Shown here piece after piece: positions 54,959-62,678 of a DNA stretch of 64,000 bases. Origin of the DNA: Mycolicibacter senuensis (GTDB lineage: Bacteria; Actinomycetota; Actinomycetes; Mycobacteriales; Mycobacteriaceae); contig NZ_LQPS01000029.1 of the NCBI RefSeq assembly GCF_002101885.1, positions 1 through 64,000 of the forward strand. Reading direction: 5' to 3'. Both the position numbers and the translations under genes were made by a program. The notes beneath the pieces are model-generated. The model was given only the letters and a program-made list of their open reading frames with translations. It was not told the origin of the DNA and did not search any database. Numbering within the stretch: position 1 is the first letter of the stretch; each line of letters begins with the position of its first letter.

Positions 54959-56281
54959 TCACACGCTCACGGTTCCGGTGCCGCCCAGCGAATCCGCTAT
55001 GGCATCGGCCAGCGGTCCGATCTCGGCGGCGGCCAGATCCGAGATGGTGAGGCGGATTCCCGGCGGACTACCGATCCGGAACCGGCTGCCCGGGGCGGCG
55101 GCCCAGCCCGCGGCGAACAATCGCGTGATCGCCGCCGACTCGTCCGGTACCGGAATCCAGACGTTGAGCCCCGAACGACCGCGGCAGGCCAGGCCGCGGT
55201 CGGCCAGCGCCGCGCACAGCCGGGTGCGTCGGTCGGTGTAGACGGCTTCGGCGTCGGCCACCAGCCGTGTCGCTTTCCGGTCCCGCCACATGCCGACGAC
55301 GACGTCCTGCAACAGGTGGCTGACCCAGCCCGGCCCCAGCCGCTGCCGGCCGTGTACCCGTTCGATGGTGCGACGGTCCCCGGCCAGCAGTGCCAGCCGC
55401 AGGTCCGGGCCGTAGGCCTTGGCCACAGACCGCACGAACGCCCAGTCCCGCACCACACCGGCCAGCGGGTGCAGCGCCACCCCCGCCACCCCGGCGCAGT
55501 GGTCGTCTTCGATGAGCAGCACGTCATTGCCGGTTTCGGCCAGCACGGCACGCAGCGCAGCGGCACGCTGCGCCGACATCGCGCCGCCGCTCGGGTTCTG
55601 GGCGCGGCTGGTCACCACCACCGCTCGTACTCCGCGGCGCAGCGCCCGGGCCAGGTCCGCGACCAATGGCCCGTCGTCGTCGCCGCCGACCGGTTCCACC
55701 ACCAGCCCCAGCGCGCCGAGCAGGTCGAGCAGGTTGGCCCACCCGGGGTCTTCGACGGCCACCCGGTCCCCGGGACGCAGGTGAGCCGCCAGTACCCGCT
55801 CGATCGCATCCAGTGCGCCCGATGTCACCGCCAGGTGCTCGGCCGCCACGCCGTCGGCTTCCAGGGCGGCCCGGGCGTGGTCGGCCAACTCCGGCGAGAC
55901 GGGTGGCTGCCCGTACAGCACCGGGGTCACCGGCGGCGACAGCCGAGCGCCGGCGATCGGCAGCAGCGCCGGGTTCGGGTTGCCGGTGGAGAGATCACGG
56001 ACACCGGCCGGGACCGTCAGGCCGCGTAGCGAGCGCGGTGTGGTCGCCGGCCGATCCCGTATCCGGGTTCCCCGCCGCCCGGCGGTTTCGACGGCTCCGC
56101 GGTCGCGCAGCAACCGGTAGGCGGCGGCGACGGTGTTCGGGTTGACGGCGAGCCGACCGGCCAGTTCGCGGATGGGCGGTAGCGCGCTCCCCGGCGCCAG
56201 CAGACCGTCGGAGATGCCGGCTTCGATGCTGGCGGCTATCGACTCAGCACCCGCACCGGTAACAGAGTATTGTACCGTCAC
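54959..56281 (-). CDS. MocR-type GntR/aminotransferase fusion regulator
   Basis: A 440-residue PLP-dependent transcription factor. An N-terminal GntR winged helix (IRELAGRLAVNPNTVAAAYR, residues about 40-75) is fused to an aminotransferase-I fold with the PLP lysine motif SVAKAYGPDLRLALLAGD near residue 290. MocR proteins sense PLP or amino acids. The start is GTG 56281, lying inside a concentric palindrome, so autoregulation is likely. Divergent from an FMN-binding protein gene. Confidence 0.92.
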   Translation of the reverse strand: MTVQYSVTGAGAESIAASIEAGISDGLLAPGSALPPIRELAGRLAVNPNTVAAAYRLLRDRGAVETAGRRGTRIRDRPATTPRSLRGLTVPAGVRDLSTGNPNPALLPIAGARLSPPVTPVLYGQPPVSPELADHARAALEADGVAAEHLAVTSGALDAIERVLAAHLRPGDRVAVEDPGWANLLDLLGALGLVVEPVGGDDDGPLVADLARALRRGVRAVVVTSRAQNPSGGAMSAQRAAALRAVLAETGNDVLLIEDDHCAGVAGVALHPLAGVVRDWAFVRSVAKAYGPDLRLALLAGDRRTIERVHGRQRLGPGWVSHLLQDVVVGMWRDRKATRLVADAEAVYTDRRTRLCAALADRGLACRGRSGLNVWIPVPDESAAITRLFAAGWAAAPGSRFRIGSPPGIRLTISDLAAAEIGPLADAIADSLGGTGTVSV

Positions 56282-56309
56282 ATAATTGATTATGTACTAG
56301 TTCAATACT
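56266..56309. promoter_or_regulatory. Concentric palindromic operator between the MocR and FMN genes
   Basis: Two nested inverted repeats share one centre (56287.5): inner ACATAATTGATTATGT (56280-56295) and outer AGTATTG/CAATACT arms (56266-56272 and 56303-56309), with matching TAC/GTA flanks in part. The sequence TGTAC also recurs 22 bp apart. The element spans the MocR start codon and ends 14 bp before the FMN gene start, as expected for an autoregulated divergent operator. Confidence 0.7.
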
Positions 56310-56323
56310 GAAAGGCAATGGTG

Positions 56324-57004
56324 ATGGCTCGGACTTATGCGCGCACGGACCGCACCACGCCCACCAGGTACCGGGAACGGGCACGCTATGACCACGAGAC
56401 CGTCCACCGCATCCTCGATGAGGCGCTGATCTGTCATCTCGGTTATCTCGACGAGGGATCCCCGGTGGTGCTGCCCACCACCCACGCCCGCCACCGCGAG
56501 GTGCTCTACCTGCACGGTTCCACCGGCAGCGGCCCGATGCTGGCCGCGGCGAAAGACCCGGCGGGGCTGCCGGTCTGCGTCACCGTCAGCCTGATCGACG
56601 GCCTGGTGCTGGCCCGCTCGGCGCTGCACCACTCGCTGGCCTATCGCTCGGTGATCATCCGTGGCGCGGCGCGACCGGTGGTTGACCGCGGCGAGAAGCG
56701 CGTCGCGCTGGCGGCCCTGGTCGACCATGTGGTGTCCGGCCGCGCCGCCGACAGCAGGCCCCCCAACGACCGCGAGCTGGCCATGACCGCCGTGCTGGCA
56801 CTGGACCTGGTGGAGGTCTCCGCCAAGGTGCGCAGCGGCGGTCCGGTCGACGATCCCGAAGACCTCGCCCTGCCGTACTGGGCCGGTGTGGTGCCGTTGT
56901 CGGTGACCGCCGGATCGCCCCAACCGGCCGGCGACCTCGACCCGGCCGTCTCGCTGCCGCCCTACTTGAGGCCCTACCGTCGAACCGCGCCTACCGGCAT
57001 TTAG
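56324..57004 (+). CDS. Pyridoxamine 5'-phosphate oxidase-like FMN-binding protein
   Basis: A 226-residue split-barrel flavoprotein of the Pyridox_ox_2 / NimA-like group. It shows ALICHLGYLDEGSPVVLPTT near the start, LYLHGSTGSGPMLAA, VCVTVSLIDGLVLARS and HHSLAYRSVIIRG, the family order. Members bind FMN or haem and reduce nitro compounds or are redox sensors; substrate unknown. ATG 56324 has AAAGG 8 bp upstream, better than the ATG two codons earlier. It is divergent from the MocR regulator, which probably controls it. Its stop overlaps the stop of the nitrite reductase gene on the other strand. Confidence 0.88.
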   Translation: MARTYARTDRTTPTRYRERARYDHETVHRILDEALICHLGYLDEGSPVVLPTTHARHREVLYLHGSTGSGPMLAAAKDPAGLPVCVTVSLIDGLVLARSALHHSLAYRSVIIRGAARPVVDRGEKRVALAALVDHVVSGRAADSRPPNDRELAMTAVLALDLVEVSAKVRSGGPVDDPEDLALPYWAGVVPLSVTAGSPQPAGDLDPAVSLPPYLRPYRRTAPTGI

Positions 57005-59583
57005 CCGACGACCTCGAAGGTGCCGTGGGCGCCGTTTTCGGCGTGCCGCATGTCGTGGTCCATGAACGGGTAGTGGCCCGGCTCGGGGAAGGTGAGCTCG
57101 ACGAAACCGCCCTGGGCGGTCGCCAGGTCCAGGACCTGGGAGCCGCCGGCCGGGGCCGAGGGGTCGCCGGGCCGCAGCAGCCAGGCGCCCTCCTTGTAGA
57201 CGGTGTCGAACTGTGTGCCGACGATGTGGAAGGCGATCGTGTCGCCGGGTCCGGCGTTGACCACCCAGACCCGCACCCGTTCGCCGGAGCGCGCCGGCAG
57301 CGGGGCGTGCATGTACTGGGCCGCGGTGCCGTTGAACATCCAGCCGTCGGGTTGTCCGGCGCGGATCGCCGTGGTCTTGGCGTCGGCGTCGGGCGCTCCG
57401 GCATAGAGTTGCGCGCCGACCAGGGCGTACTCCCGGTCCACCGCCGACAGTCCGGGCGGGTCGATGATCACCGCGCCGTACATGCCGTTGGCGATGTGCA
57501 GCGTCATCGGCGGGGTGCTGCAGTGATACAGCCAGGCGCCGGCCCGTCGCGCGGTGAACCGGTAGACCAGCCGCTCCCCCGGCTCCAGCGTGCGCATCGG
57601 TTGGTCCGGTGCGAGCGCCCCGGCATGAAAGTCGATGCCGTGGCCCATGGTGGAGTCGTTGATCAACGTGATCTCGAAGGTGTCCCCGACCCGGCCGTGC
57701 AATGTGGGGGCCGGCTCGCTACCGCCGAAGGTCCAGCGGATCTCGCGGCGGCCGGGTGCGACCTCGAGTTCGGCGTCCACGGCGCGCAGTTCCACCCGGT
57801 GCACGCCCGGTGTTGCCGGCGCCAACACCGCGTCGTACGGCCGCCATCCCGGCGACGGGTCGACGGCCAGGTTCAGCGTTTCCGGTGTGGGAGCTCGCCC
57901 GCCGTGGTCACCGCCGGCGTGCTCGTGGCGTGGCACACCGCCGAGGGCACGGATCGTCATCGTCATCCCGGCAGCCCGGTGGCCGGGCACGTCGCACCAG
58001 ACGTCGCGGTCCTGCCGGACCACCCCGAGATCGAGCACCGCCGTCTGGCCGCGGCTCAGCCGCGGCGTGTGCTCGCCGGTGTCGACGTGCAGGTCGTGCG
58101 GCAGTCCGTCGATGTTGGTGACCCGCAGCACCAGCCGGGTTCCGGCCGGCACCTCGAGCACGTCCGGGGAGAACCGCATGTTGTTCAGCGTCACGTCGAC
58201 GGTGTGCGCCTCGCCGGCGACGTCGGCCACTTCCGAGGCGGCCGGCGCCAGTGTCAGCGCCGCGGCGACCGCGGCCGCGGCGGCCAGCGCGACCGCCCCG
58301 GTCACCGCAGCGGGGTGCGGTTTGATCGTCTCCACGTCGATCGGTCCACGCAGCGCCACCGGCAACGCCAGTCGCAGCGCCAGCAGCACGAAGCTGGCCA
58401 CCGCGACGGCGGCCAACACCCAGCCGATAACGGGCAACGGCCCGCGCCACGGTCCGGCCACCAGCGGCACGGCAACGTTGATCGCAGCCACCCGCACCTG
58501 CCAGCCCTGATCCAGGTAAGCGATGACCGCCTTACGAATCGGCGGTCCGTGGGCCACCAGGATCGGCAGCAGTTGACTGAGGGCGCCGAGCAGGATCTGA
58601 GCGACGAAACCGACCGCCAGTAGCGGCAGCAGGGTGTGTTCGACGAATGCGGGCAGCACATCGACGGAGCGGCCCGCGATCAGTGCTACCACCTCGATTA
58701 CGACGGCCACCCCCAGCCAGCCGGTCGCACCGACCAGCATCCAGGCCGCCGGGCCGGTGAAACTCCGTCCCGGCCACAGTCCGACGATCGCCAGACCGGC
58801 TCCGATCGCATAGCCCGCCAGACCCGCCGCAGCCAGCCACCAACTGTCGGCGATCAGGCCCGCGGTGGCGATCGCCAAGCCGGCCGTCAGGGTCGGCAGC
58901 GCACGACGGGCCATCGCGAAGCTGCGCGGGGTGATCTTCTCCCGGATCGTGGTGGGCCACAGGGTGAACAGCGTGCCCACCACGGTCAGTCCGATCCAGC
59001 CGTAGAGCATCACGTGCACGTGGGTCGTCCACAACCGCGCATACCACCGCGCAACGCCGAAGGCCATGGTGGCGCCGGCCGCCGATCCGATCAGCAGGGC
59101 GACGACGGCGGCCAGATAGAAACCGACGAGATAGTCGAAGCGCGCCGAGAGCGCCGACTTCTTCATCGCGATCAACTCCGCGCCGTGCGCGACGCCGACC
59201 GCGGCCACGACGGCGCCGCCGAGGCCGGTCAGTGCCTCGGCGTTCCAGGTGACTCCCGCCAGGGTGGCGATCACGCCCGCGTTGAGCACGGCGAGTTTGG
59301 CCACCAGGTGCCAGTGCGGCGGATCGGGAACCCGGCACAGCGTCGTGGTGAAGTGCCCCGACCAGATCACGATGGCGTTGGTGGCGGCGCCGAGCAGCAG
59401 CGCGTGCACGGGCAGCCAGATCGGGTGCGAGATGGCGTTGTGTCCGATCAGCAGCGCGACCGAGACGGCCAGCCAGGCCAGGACCACGATGTTGGCGCCC
59501 AGGAACACCGGCCCGCGCGGCCCGCCCCGGCGGCGGCGCTTCGCGGACGGCGCCGGGGACGGCGGCGACCCCAACTGAATCAT
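57001..59583 (-). CDS. Membrane-cupredoxin-copper nitrite reductase fusion (NirK-like)
   Basis: An 860-residue three-part protein. Residues 1-450 contain about 12-13 hydrophobic segments rich in His (SGHFTTT, PHWHLVAK, THVHVMLYGWIG), resembling haem-copper oxidase/NnrS-like membrane proteins. Residues about 455-550 form a cupredoxin with a complete type-1 copper set (PHD, WCDVPGH, AAGM). Residues about 575-860 form a copper nitrite reductase. The HGIDFH motif (type-1 ligand His648, catalytic Asp651, type-2 ligand His653), HCSTPPMTLHIANGM (His687, Cys688, His696, Met701), FHIVG (His786) and DHDMRHAENG (His843) supply both copper sites and the catalytic Asp-His pair. Inferred reaction: nitrite to NO at the outer face, with electrons passing through the attached cupredoxin. 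Quinol or haem input is a guess. The stop overlaps the convergent FMN gene. Confidence 0.88.
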   Translation of the reverse strand: MIQLGSPPSPAPSAKRRRRGGPRGPVFLGANIVVLAWLAVSVALLIGHNAISHPIWLPVHALLLGAATNAIVIWSGHFTTTLCRVPDPPHWHLVAKLAVLNAGVIATLAGVTWNAEALTGLGGAVVAAVGVAHGAELIAMKKSALSARFDYLVGFYLAAVVALLIGSAAGATMAFGVARWYARLWTTHVHVMLYGWIGLTVVGTLFTLWPTTIREKITPRSFAMARRALPTLTAGLAIATAGLIADSWWLAAAGLAGYAIGAGLAIVGLWPGRSFTGPAAWMLVGATGWLGVAVVIEVVALIAGRSVDVLPAFVEHTLLPLLAVGFVAQILLGALSQLLPILVAHGPPIRKAVIAYLDQGWQVRVAAINVAVPLVAGPWRGPLPVIGWVLAAVAVASFVLLALRLALPVALRGPIDVETIKPHPAAVTGAVALAAAAAVAAALTLAPAASEVADVAGEAHTVDVTLNNMRFSPDVLEVPAGTRLVLRVTNIDGLPHDLHVDTGEHTPRLSRGQTAVLDLGVVRQDRDVWCDVPGHRAAGMTMTIRALGGVPRHEHAGGDHGGRAPTPETLNLAVDPSPGWRPYDAVLAPATPGVHRVELRAVDAELEVAPGRREIRWTFGGSEPAPTLHGRVGDTFEITLINDSTMGHGIDFHAGALAPDQPMRTLEPGERLVYRFTARRAGAWLYHCSTPPMTLHIANGMYGAVIIDPPGLSAVDREYALVGAQLYAGAPDADAKTTAIRAGQPDGWMFNGTAAQYMHAPLPARSGERVRVWVVNAGPGDTIAFHIVGTQFDTVYKEGAWLLRPGDPSAPAGGSQVLDLATAQGGFVELTFPEPGHYPFMDHDMRHAENGAHGTFEVVG

Positions 59584-59627
59584 GATCGCCAGGCTACGGT
59601 GACGGCGCTACCAGGAGAAAGTGCCCT

Positions 59628-59647
59628 TAGACATCGATAGACATCGA
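59628..59647. promoter_or_regulatory. 10-bp tandem direct repeat upstream of the nitrite reductase fusion
   Basis: TAGACATCGA occurs twice head to tail, followed by TCG, about 45 bp before the ATG of the fusion gene. A period of one helical turn fits a dimeric regulator. No known NO or copper regulator consensus (NsrR, CsoR, DosR) was recognised. Confidence 0.4.
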
Positions 59648-59669
59648 TCGCCAACGGGTTGGCCTCCGA

Positions 59670-60929
59670 TCAGTCGGCAACGAACCGCTTCCGGTAGTCC
59701 TCCAGGCGTGCAGCGACGTCGTCGGCGTTCAGCCCCAAGTCGGCGGGCTGGTAGTCCACCGTGCCGTAGCGGCCGCGAGGGTGGTCGACGCAGAACTGCG
59801 TCATCGCTTTCCGCGCGCGGTCATCGAGCGGTTGGTCGGCCAGTTCGTAGATGGCGGCGACGGTGCCGTCCTCGTCGGCCATGAAGTCCTCGAAGCGCAC
59901 GTCGATGGACTGCGCCGCCGGCAGCACGTCGCGGTCGGCCAGGCACCCGCTGAGGAGGTCGTCGGCTCGGTCGAACCAGTACGACGAGATCTTGACCGGG
60001 TCGGGACGGTCGCATCCCATTCGCGCACCGTAGCTGATCATGGTCGCCATCGACTTCGTCACCTCGACCGGATCCCGGTGGGTGACAACGAAGGTGGCGT
60101 CCGGGAAGGTGGCGTACAGCGCCGGGAACTGTTCCAGATGCTGCGGTGATTTGAGCACCCAGCGCTGTGGGCCCCGCAGCCATTGCAGCGCTTGCAGGCT
60201 GCGTTTGAGGTAGGCGTATGAGGCGGTCTGGTCGTGTGCCTTGTAGTGCTGCGCGAAGCTCGGCAGAAAGTAGCTGCATTCGAAGAGCATCCCGGAGATG
60301 TCGTTGCCCAGCAGTTGGATCTCCTCGTGCGCGTGGTCGACGGTCATGTCGTGCATGCGCTTGAACTCGGGCATCGAGGTGTTGATCAGATCCAGGCCGA
60401 CGGCGCAGCGATCGCGCCTGGCCTGCGGATCGGGTTCGCCGGGTACGGCTACCGGCTCCAGGCTCTCCCAGTAGGGCAGGTACCGCAGCGCCGGGTCGGC
60501 GGCGATCAGGTTGTGCAGATGGGTGGTCCCGGTGCGGGGCAGCCCGCAGATGATGATCGGGCGATCGATCGCGACGTCTTCGATTTCGGGGTGCGCCGCG
60601 ATCAGGTCTTCCAGCCGTAGCCGGTTGACCAGGTGACCGGCCAGTTGCTCGAACGCCATCATCCGCCCGACGCCCGACAGGTCGGCTTCGTTCACCAGCG
60701 ACTCGCAAAGCACCTCGAGGCGCTCCCGGAATGCGTTGTCCCCCCAGTTGTCCAGGCCGGTTCGCTCGGTTGCGGTCTGGAGCAACGCCTGCGGGGTCAG
60801 TTGCAGCGTGGCACCGTAGCCGGCCATGCCCTCGCGCATCGGCGCAGCGGCGTCGGGGAAGACCGGCCGGGCGAGGTCATCGAGGCGGATCGGCGCCGGG
60901 CGCGCCCTACCCGGCTGCGGGCCGCTCAT
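59670..60929 (-). CDS. Sulfotransferase family protein
   Basis: A 419-residue PAPS-dependent sulfotransferase-fold protein. The 5'-phosphosulfate loop reads IICGLPRTGTTHLHNLI near residue 155, and the 3'-phosphate region RDPVEVTKSM is near 290; the conserved WVLKSPQHLEQF lies between. Mycobacteria use this family (stf genes) on lipids and glycans; substrate here is unknown. The ATG at 60929 overlaps the DUF1214 stop by 4 bp, so the two are one operon under the TetR gene. Confidence 0.9.
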   Translation of the reverse strand: MSGPQPGRARPAPIRLDDLARPVFPDAAAPMREGMAGYGATLQLTPQALLQTATERTGLDNWGDNAFRERLEVLCESLVNEADLSGVGRMMAFEQLAGHLVNRLRLEDLIAAHPEIEDVAIDRPIIICGLPRTGTTHLHNLIAADPALRYLPYWESLEPVAVPGEPDPQARRDRCAVGLDLINTSMPEFKRMHDMTVDHAHEEIQLLGNDISGMLFECSYFLPSFAQHYKAHDQTASYAYLKRSLQALQWLRGPQRWVLKSPQHLEQFPALYATFPDATFVVTHRDPVEVTKSMATMISYGARMGCDRPDPVKISSYWFDRADDLLSGCLADRDVLPAAQSIDVRFEDFMADEDGTVAAIYELADQPLDDRARKAMTQFCVDHPRGRYGTVDYQPADLGLNADDVAARLEDYRKRFVAD

Positions 60930-61990
60930 GAGCTCAGCTCCGCGACGTCGACGACTCGGCAGCTCAGCGGGTCCGGGGTTGCCTCCGGTAGGAACCAGCG
61001 GAACCAGATCAGGCCCTTCGATCGGCCGGCGGTCGACACCCAGTTCGGATGCCCGGGATCGGTGTCGCTGATCACGATCTGCCACGATCCGTCCGGGGCG
61101 TAGCCGACCTGGGCGCCGTTGATGGTGACCCGTTCACGGGTGTGGTCGTAGGTGTGCAGGAACGGATTCCACAGGCACATGTTCCAGAACACGCACTCCG
61201 GGGAGGTTCCTTCGACGACCAGGGCCTGACCGGTCTGCAGTTCGTAGGCCCCCATGGCGTAGGCGGCGTCGCCGGCGGCCCAGCCGACGGTGCGGCTCGG
61301 GACCGGGTACGGGTCCTGCAACTCGTTGGCCGGCAGCCGCACCGGCGCCATGGCAGCCTGTTCGCGGATCCAGGTCCGCGCCGCACGCATCCGCCGGCTC
61401 AGGTCGGCGCGGCTGTCGGGGCGCCGCGGCGTGTCGTCGAGCGCCTCGATCTTCCACTGCGCTCGCCGGTCGGCGTCCGGCTCGGTGAAGTAGTCGCGGG
61501 TCAGGATGAAGACCGCGTCGGGTTCGAGCTTGAGCCAATTGCCCTGTTGCTCAGTGGCGCTGATGACGAATTCGAAGTCACCGTCGATGTCGCATCCCAG
61601 GTCGCGATCGTTGATCGTGTCGATGATGCGGTCGCTGTAGCGGCCGTCGTCCGGGCCGCCGTAGACCGTCATCGACAGGTAGACCGCGTCGCCGCGGTTG
61701 CCGGTGACCCGGTAGCTGCGACCGGGGTCGATCGGCGCCAGCTGGTAACAGGCGTCGGAGTTGTCACCGCCCCACTTCAGGTACGGGCCGATCGCGTCGA
61801 CCAGGATCGGCTTGTCGGCGTCTCCCCAGATGTAGGCGTCGGCGGCGACCCGCAGCAGGCTCAACGCCCACCGGTAGCCGTCGAGGATGTCGGCCTCCGG
61901 CAGCGGCGGATCGGCACCCAGCAGGCGCTGTTCGATCGCGCGAACCTCCTCGATCAGGTCCCCGAATGCCTGAGACAGCTCGTCACTCAT
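60926..61990 (-). CDS. DUF1214 domain protein
   Basis: A 354-residue protein of the DUF1214 family, often found beside sulfotransferases and TetR genes in mycobacteria. Visible features: the start MSDELSQAFGDLIEEV, an RVAADAYIWGDADKP segment near 55 and the C-terminal SKGLIWFRWFLPEATPDPLS. No signal peptide and no known catalytic motif. It overlaps the TetR stop by 8 bp and the sulfotransferase start by 4 bp. Function unknown. Confidence 0.85.
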   Translation of the reverse strand: MSDELSQAFGDLIEEVRAIEQRLLGADPPLPEADILDGYRWALSLLRVAADAYIWGDADKPILVDAIGPYLKWGGDNSDACYQLAPIDPGRSYRVTGNRGDAVYLSMTVYGGPDDGRYSDRIIDTINDRDLGCDIDGDFEFVISATEQQGNWLKLEPDAVFILTRDYFTEPDADRRAQWKIEALDDTPRRPDSRADLSRRMRAARTWIREQAAMAPVRLPANELQDPYPVPSRTVGWAAGDAAYAMGAYELQTGQALVVEGTSPECVFWNMCLWNPFLHTYDHTRERVTINGAQVGYAPDGSWQIVISDTDPGHPNWVSTAGRSKGLIWFRWFLPEATPDPLSCRVVDVAELSS

Positions 61991-62624
61991 CCCGGTTCTC
62001 CTTCTTTCTCATTCCCTGCAGCAGCAGGGTGCACAGCCGGTCGGCGGCGGCGTCGACGGTGTCGGTGGCCAAGACCTGGGCGATGTAGAAGCTGGTGCCC
62101 ACCAATGCGTCATAGGCGATCTCGATATCGATGTCGGCATCCAGCACACCCTGGTCGATGCCGGCACGGACCAGCCCCGCGAACGCGGTGCGGGTGGTCT
62201 CGTCGAGCAGCTGCTGGGTGCGGATGAACAGGTCCGGATCCCGGTGCCGGTCGGCCAGGATGCCCAGCGCCGCGGCGGCCACCTCCGGTGAGCGCCAGAA
62301 CTCGAACACGCCGGCAACGAATTGGCGCAGGTCTGCTTCGAAGTCGCCCGATCTGGTCAGCACGTCACCGACCTCGGCGGCATCGAAGACCGCGTCGAAC
62401 ACCAGGTGCGTCTTCGATGGCCAGCGCCGGTAGACGGTGGGGCGGCTGACGTCTGCCTCGCGGGCGATCGCCTCGATGGACACCTGGTCGTAGCCGTCGC
62501 GGGCCAGCAACCGGCGGGCGGCCTCGGTGATGGCCTGCTCGGTGCGCGGATTACGCGGGCGTCCGCGGCCGGTCGGGGCGGATGCTGAATCGGCCGTCAC
62601 CGGCCGTCCAATCGACTCACGCAC
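61983..62624 (-). CDS. TetR-family transcriptional regulator
   Basis: A 213-residue repressor. The TetR HTH is at residues about 30-75 (DQVSIEAIAREADVSRPTVY then RRWPSK), followed by a variable ligand-binding domain. First gene of the TetR-DUF1214-sulfotransferase operon. GTG 62624 is one codon inside a longer frame starting TTG; a near-perfect 20-bp palindrome ends 6 bp upstream, so the operator abuts the start. This suggests autorepression, possibly on a leaderless message. Confidence 0.9.
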   Translation of the reverse strand: MRESIGRPVTADSASAPTGRGRPRNPRTEQAITEAARRLLARDGYDQVSIEAIAREADVSRPTVYRRWPSKTHLVFDAVFDAAEVGDVLTRSGDFEADLRQFVAGVFEFWRSPEVAAAALGILADRHRDPDLFIRTQQLLDETTRTAFAGLVRAGIDQGVLDADIDIEIAYDALVGTSFYIAQVLATDTVDAAADRLCTLLLQGMRKKENRDE

Positions 62625-62630
62625 CAAAGA

Positions 62631-62650
62631 TTTACATTACGTAACGTAAA
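62631..62650. promoter_or_regulatory. TetR operator palindrome
   Basis: TTTACATTACGTAACGTAAA is symmetric at 9 of 10 pairs about its centre. It lies 6 bp upstream of the TetR GTG and 28 bp from the stop of the adjacent methyltransferase gene. Its size and position fit a TetR-family autorepression site. Confidence 0.75.
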
Positions 62651-62678
62651 TAGTCAATGGTGCCCTAGGCGGCACCGC

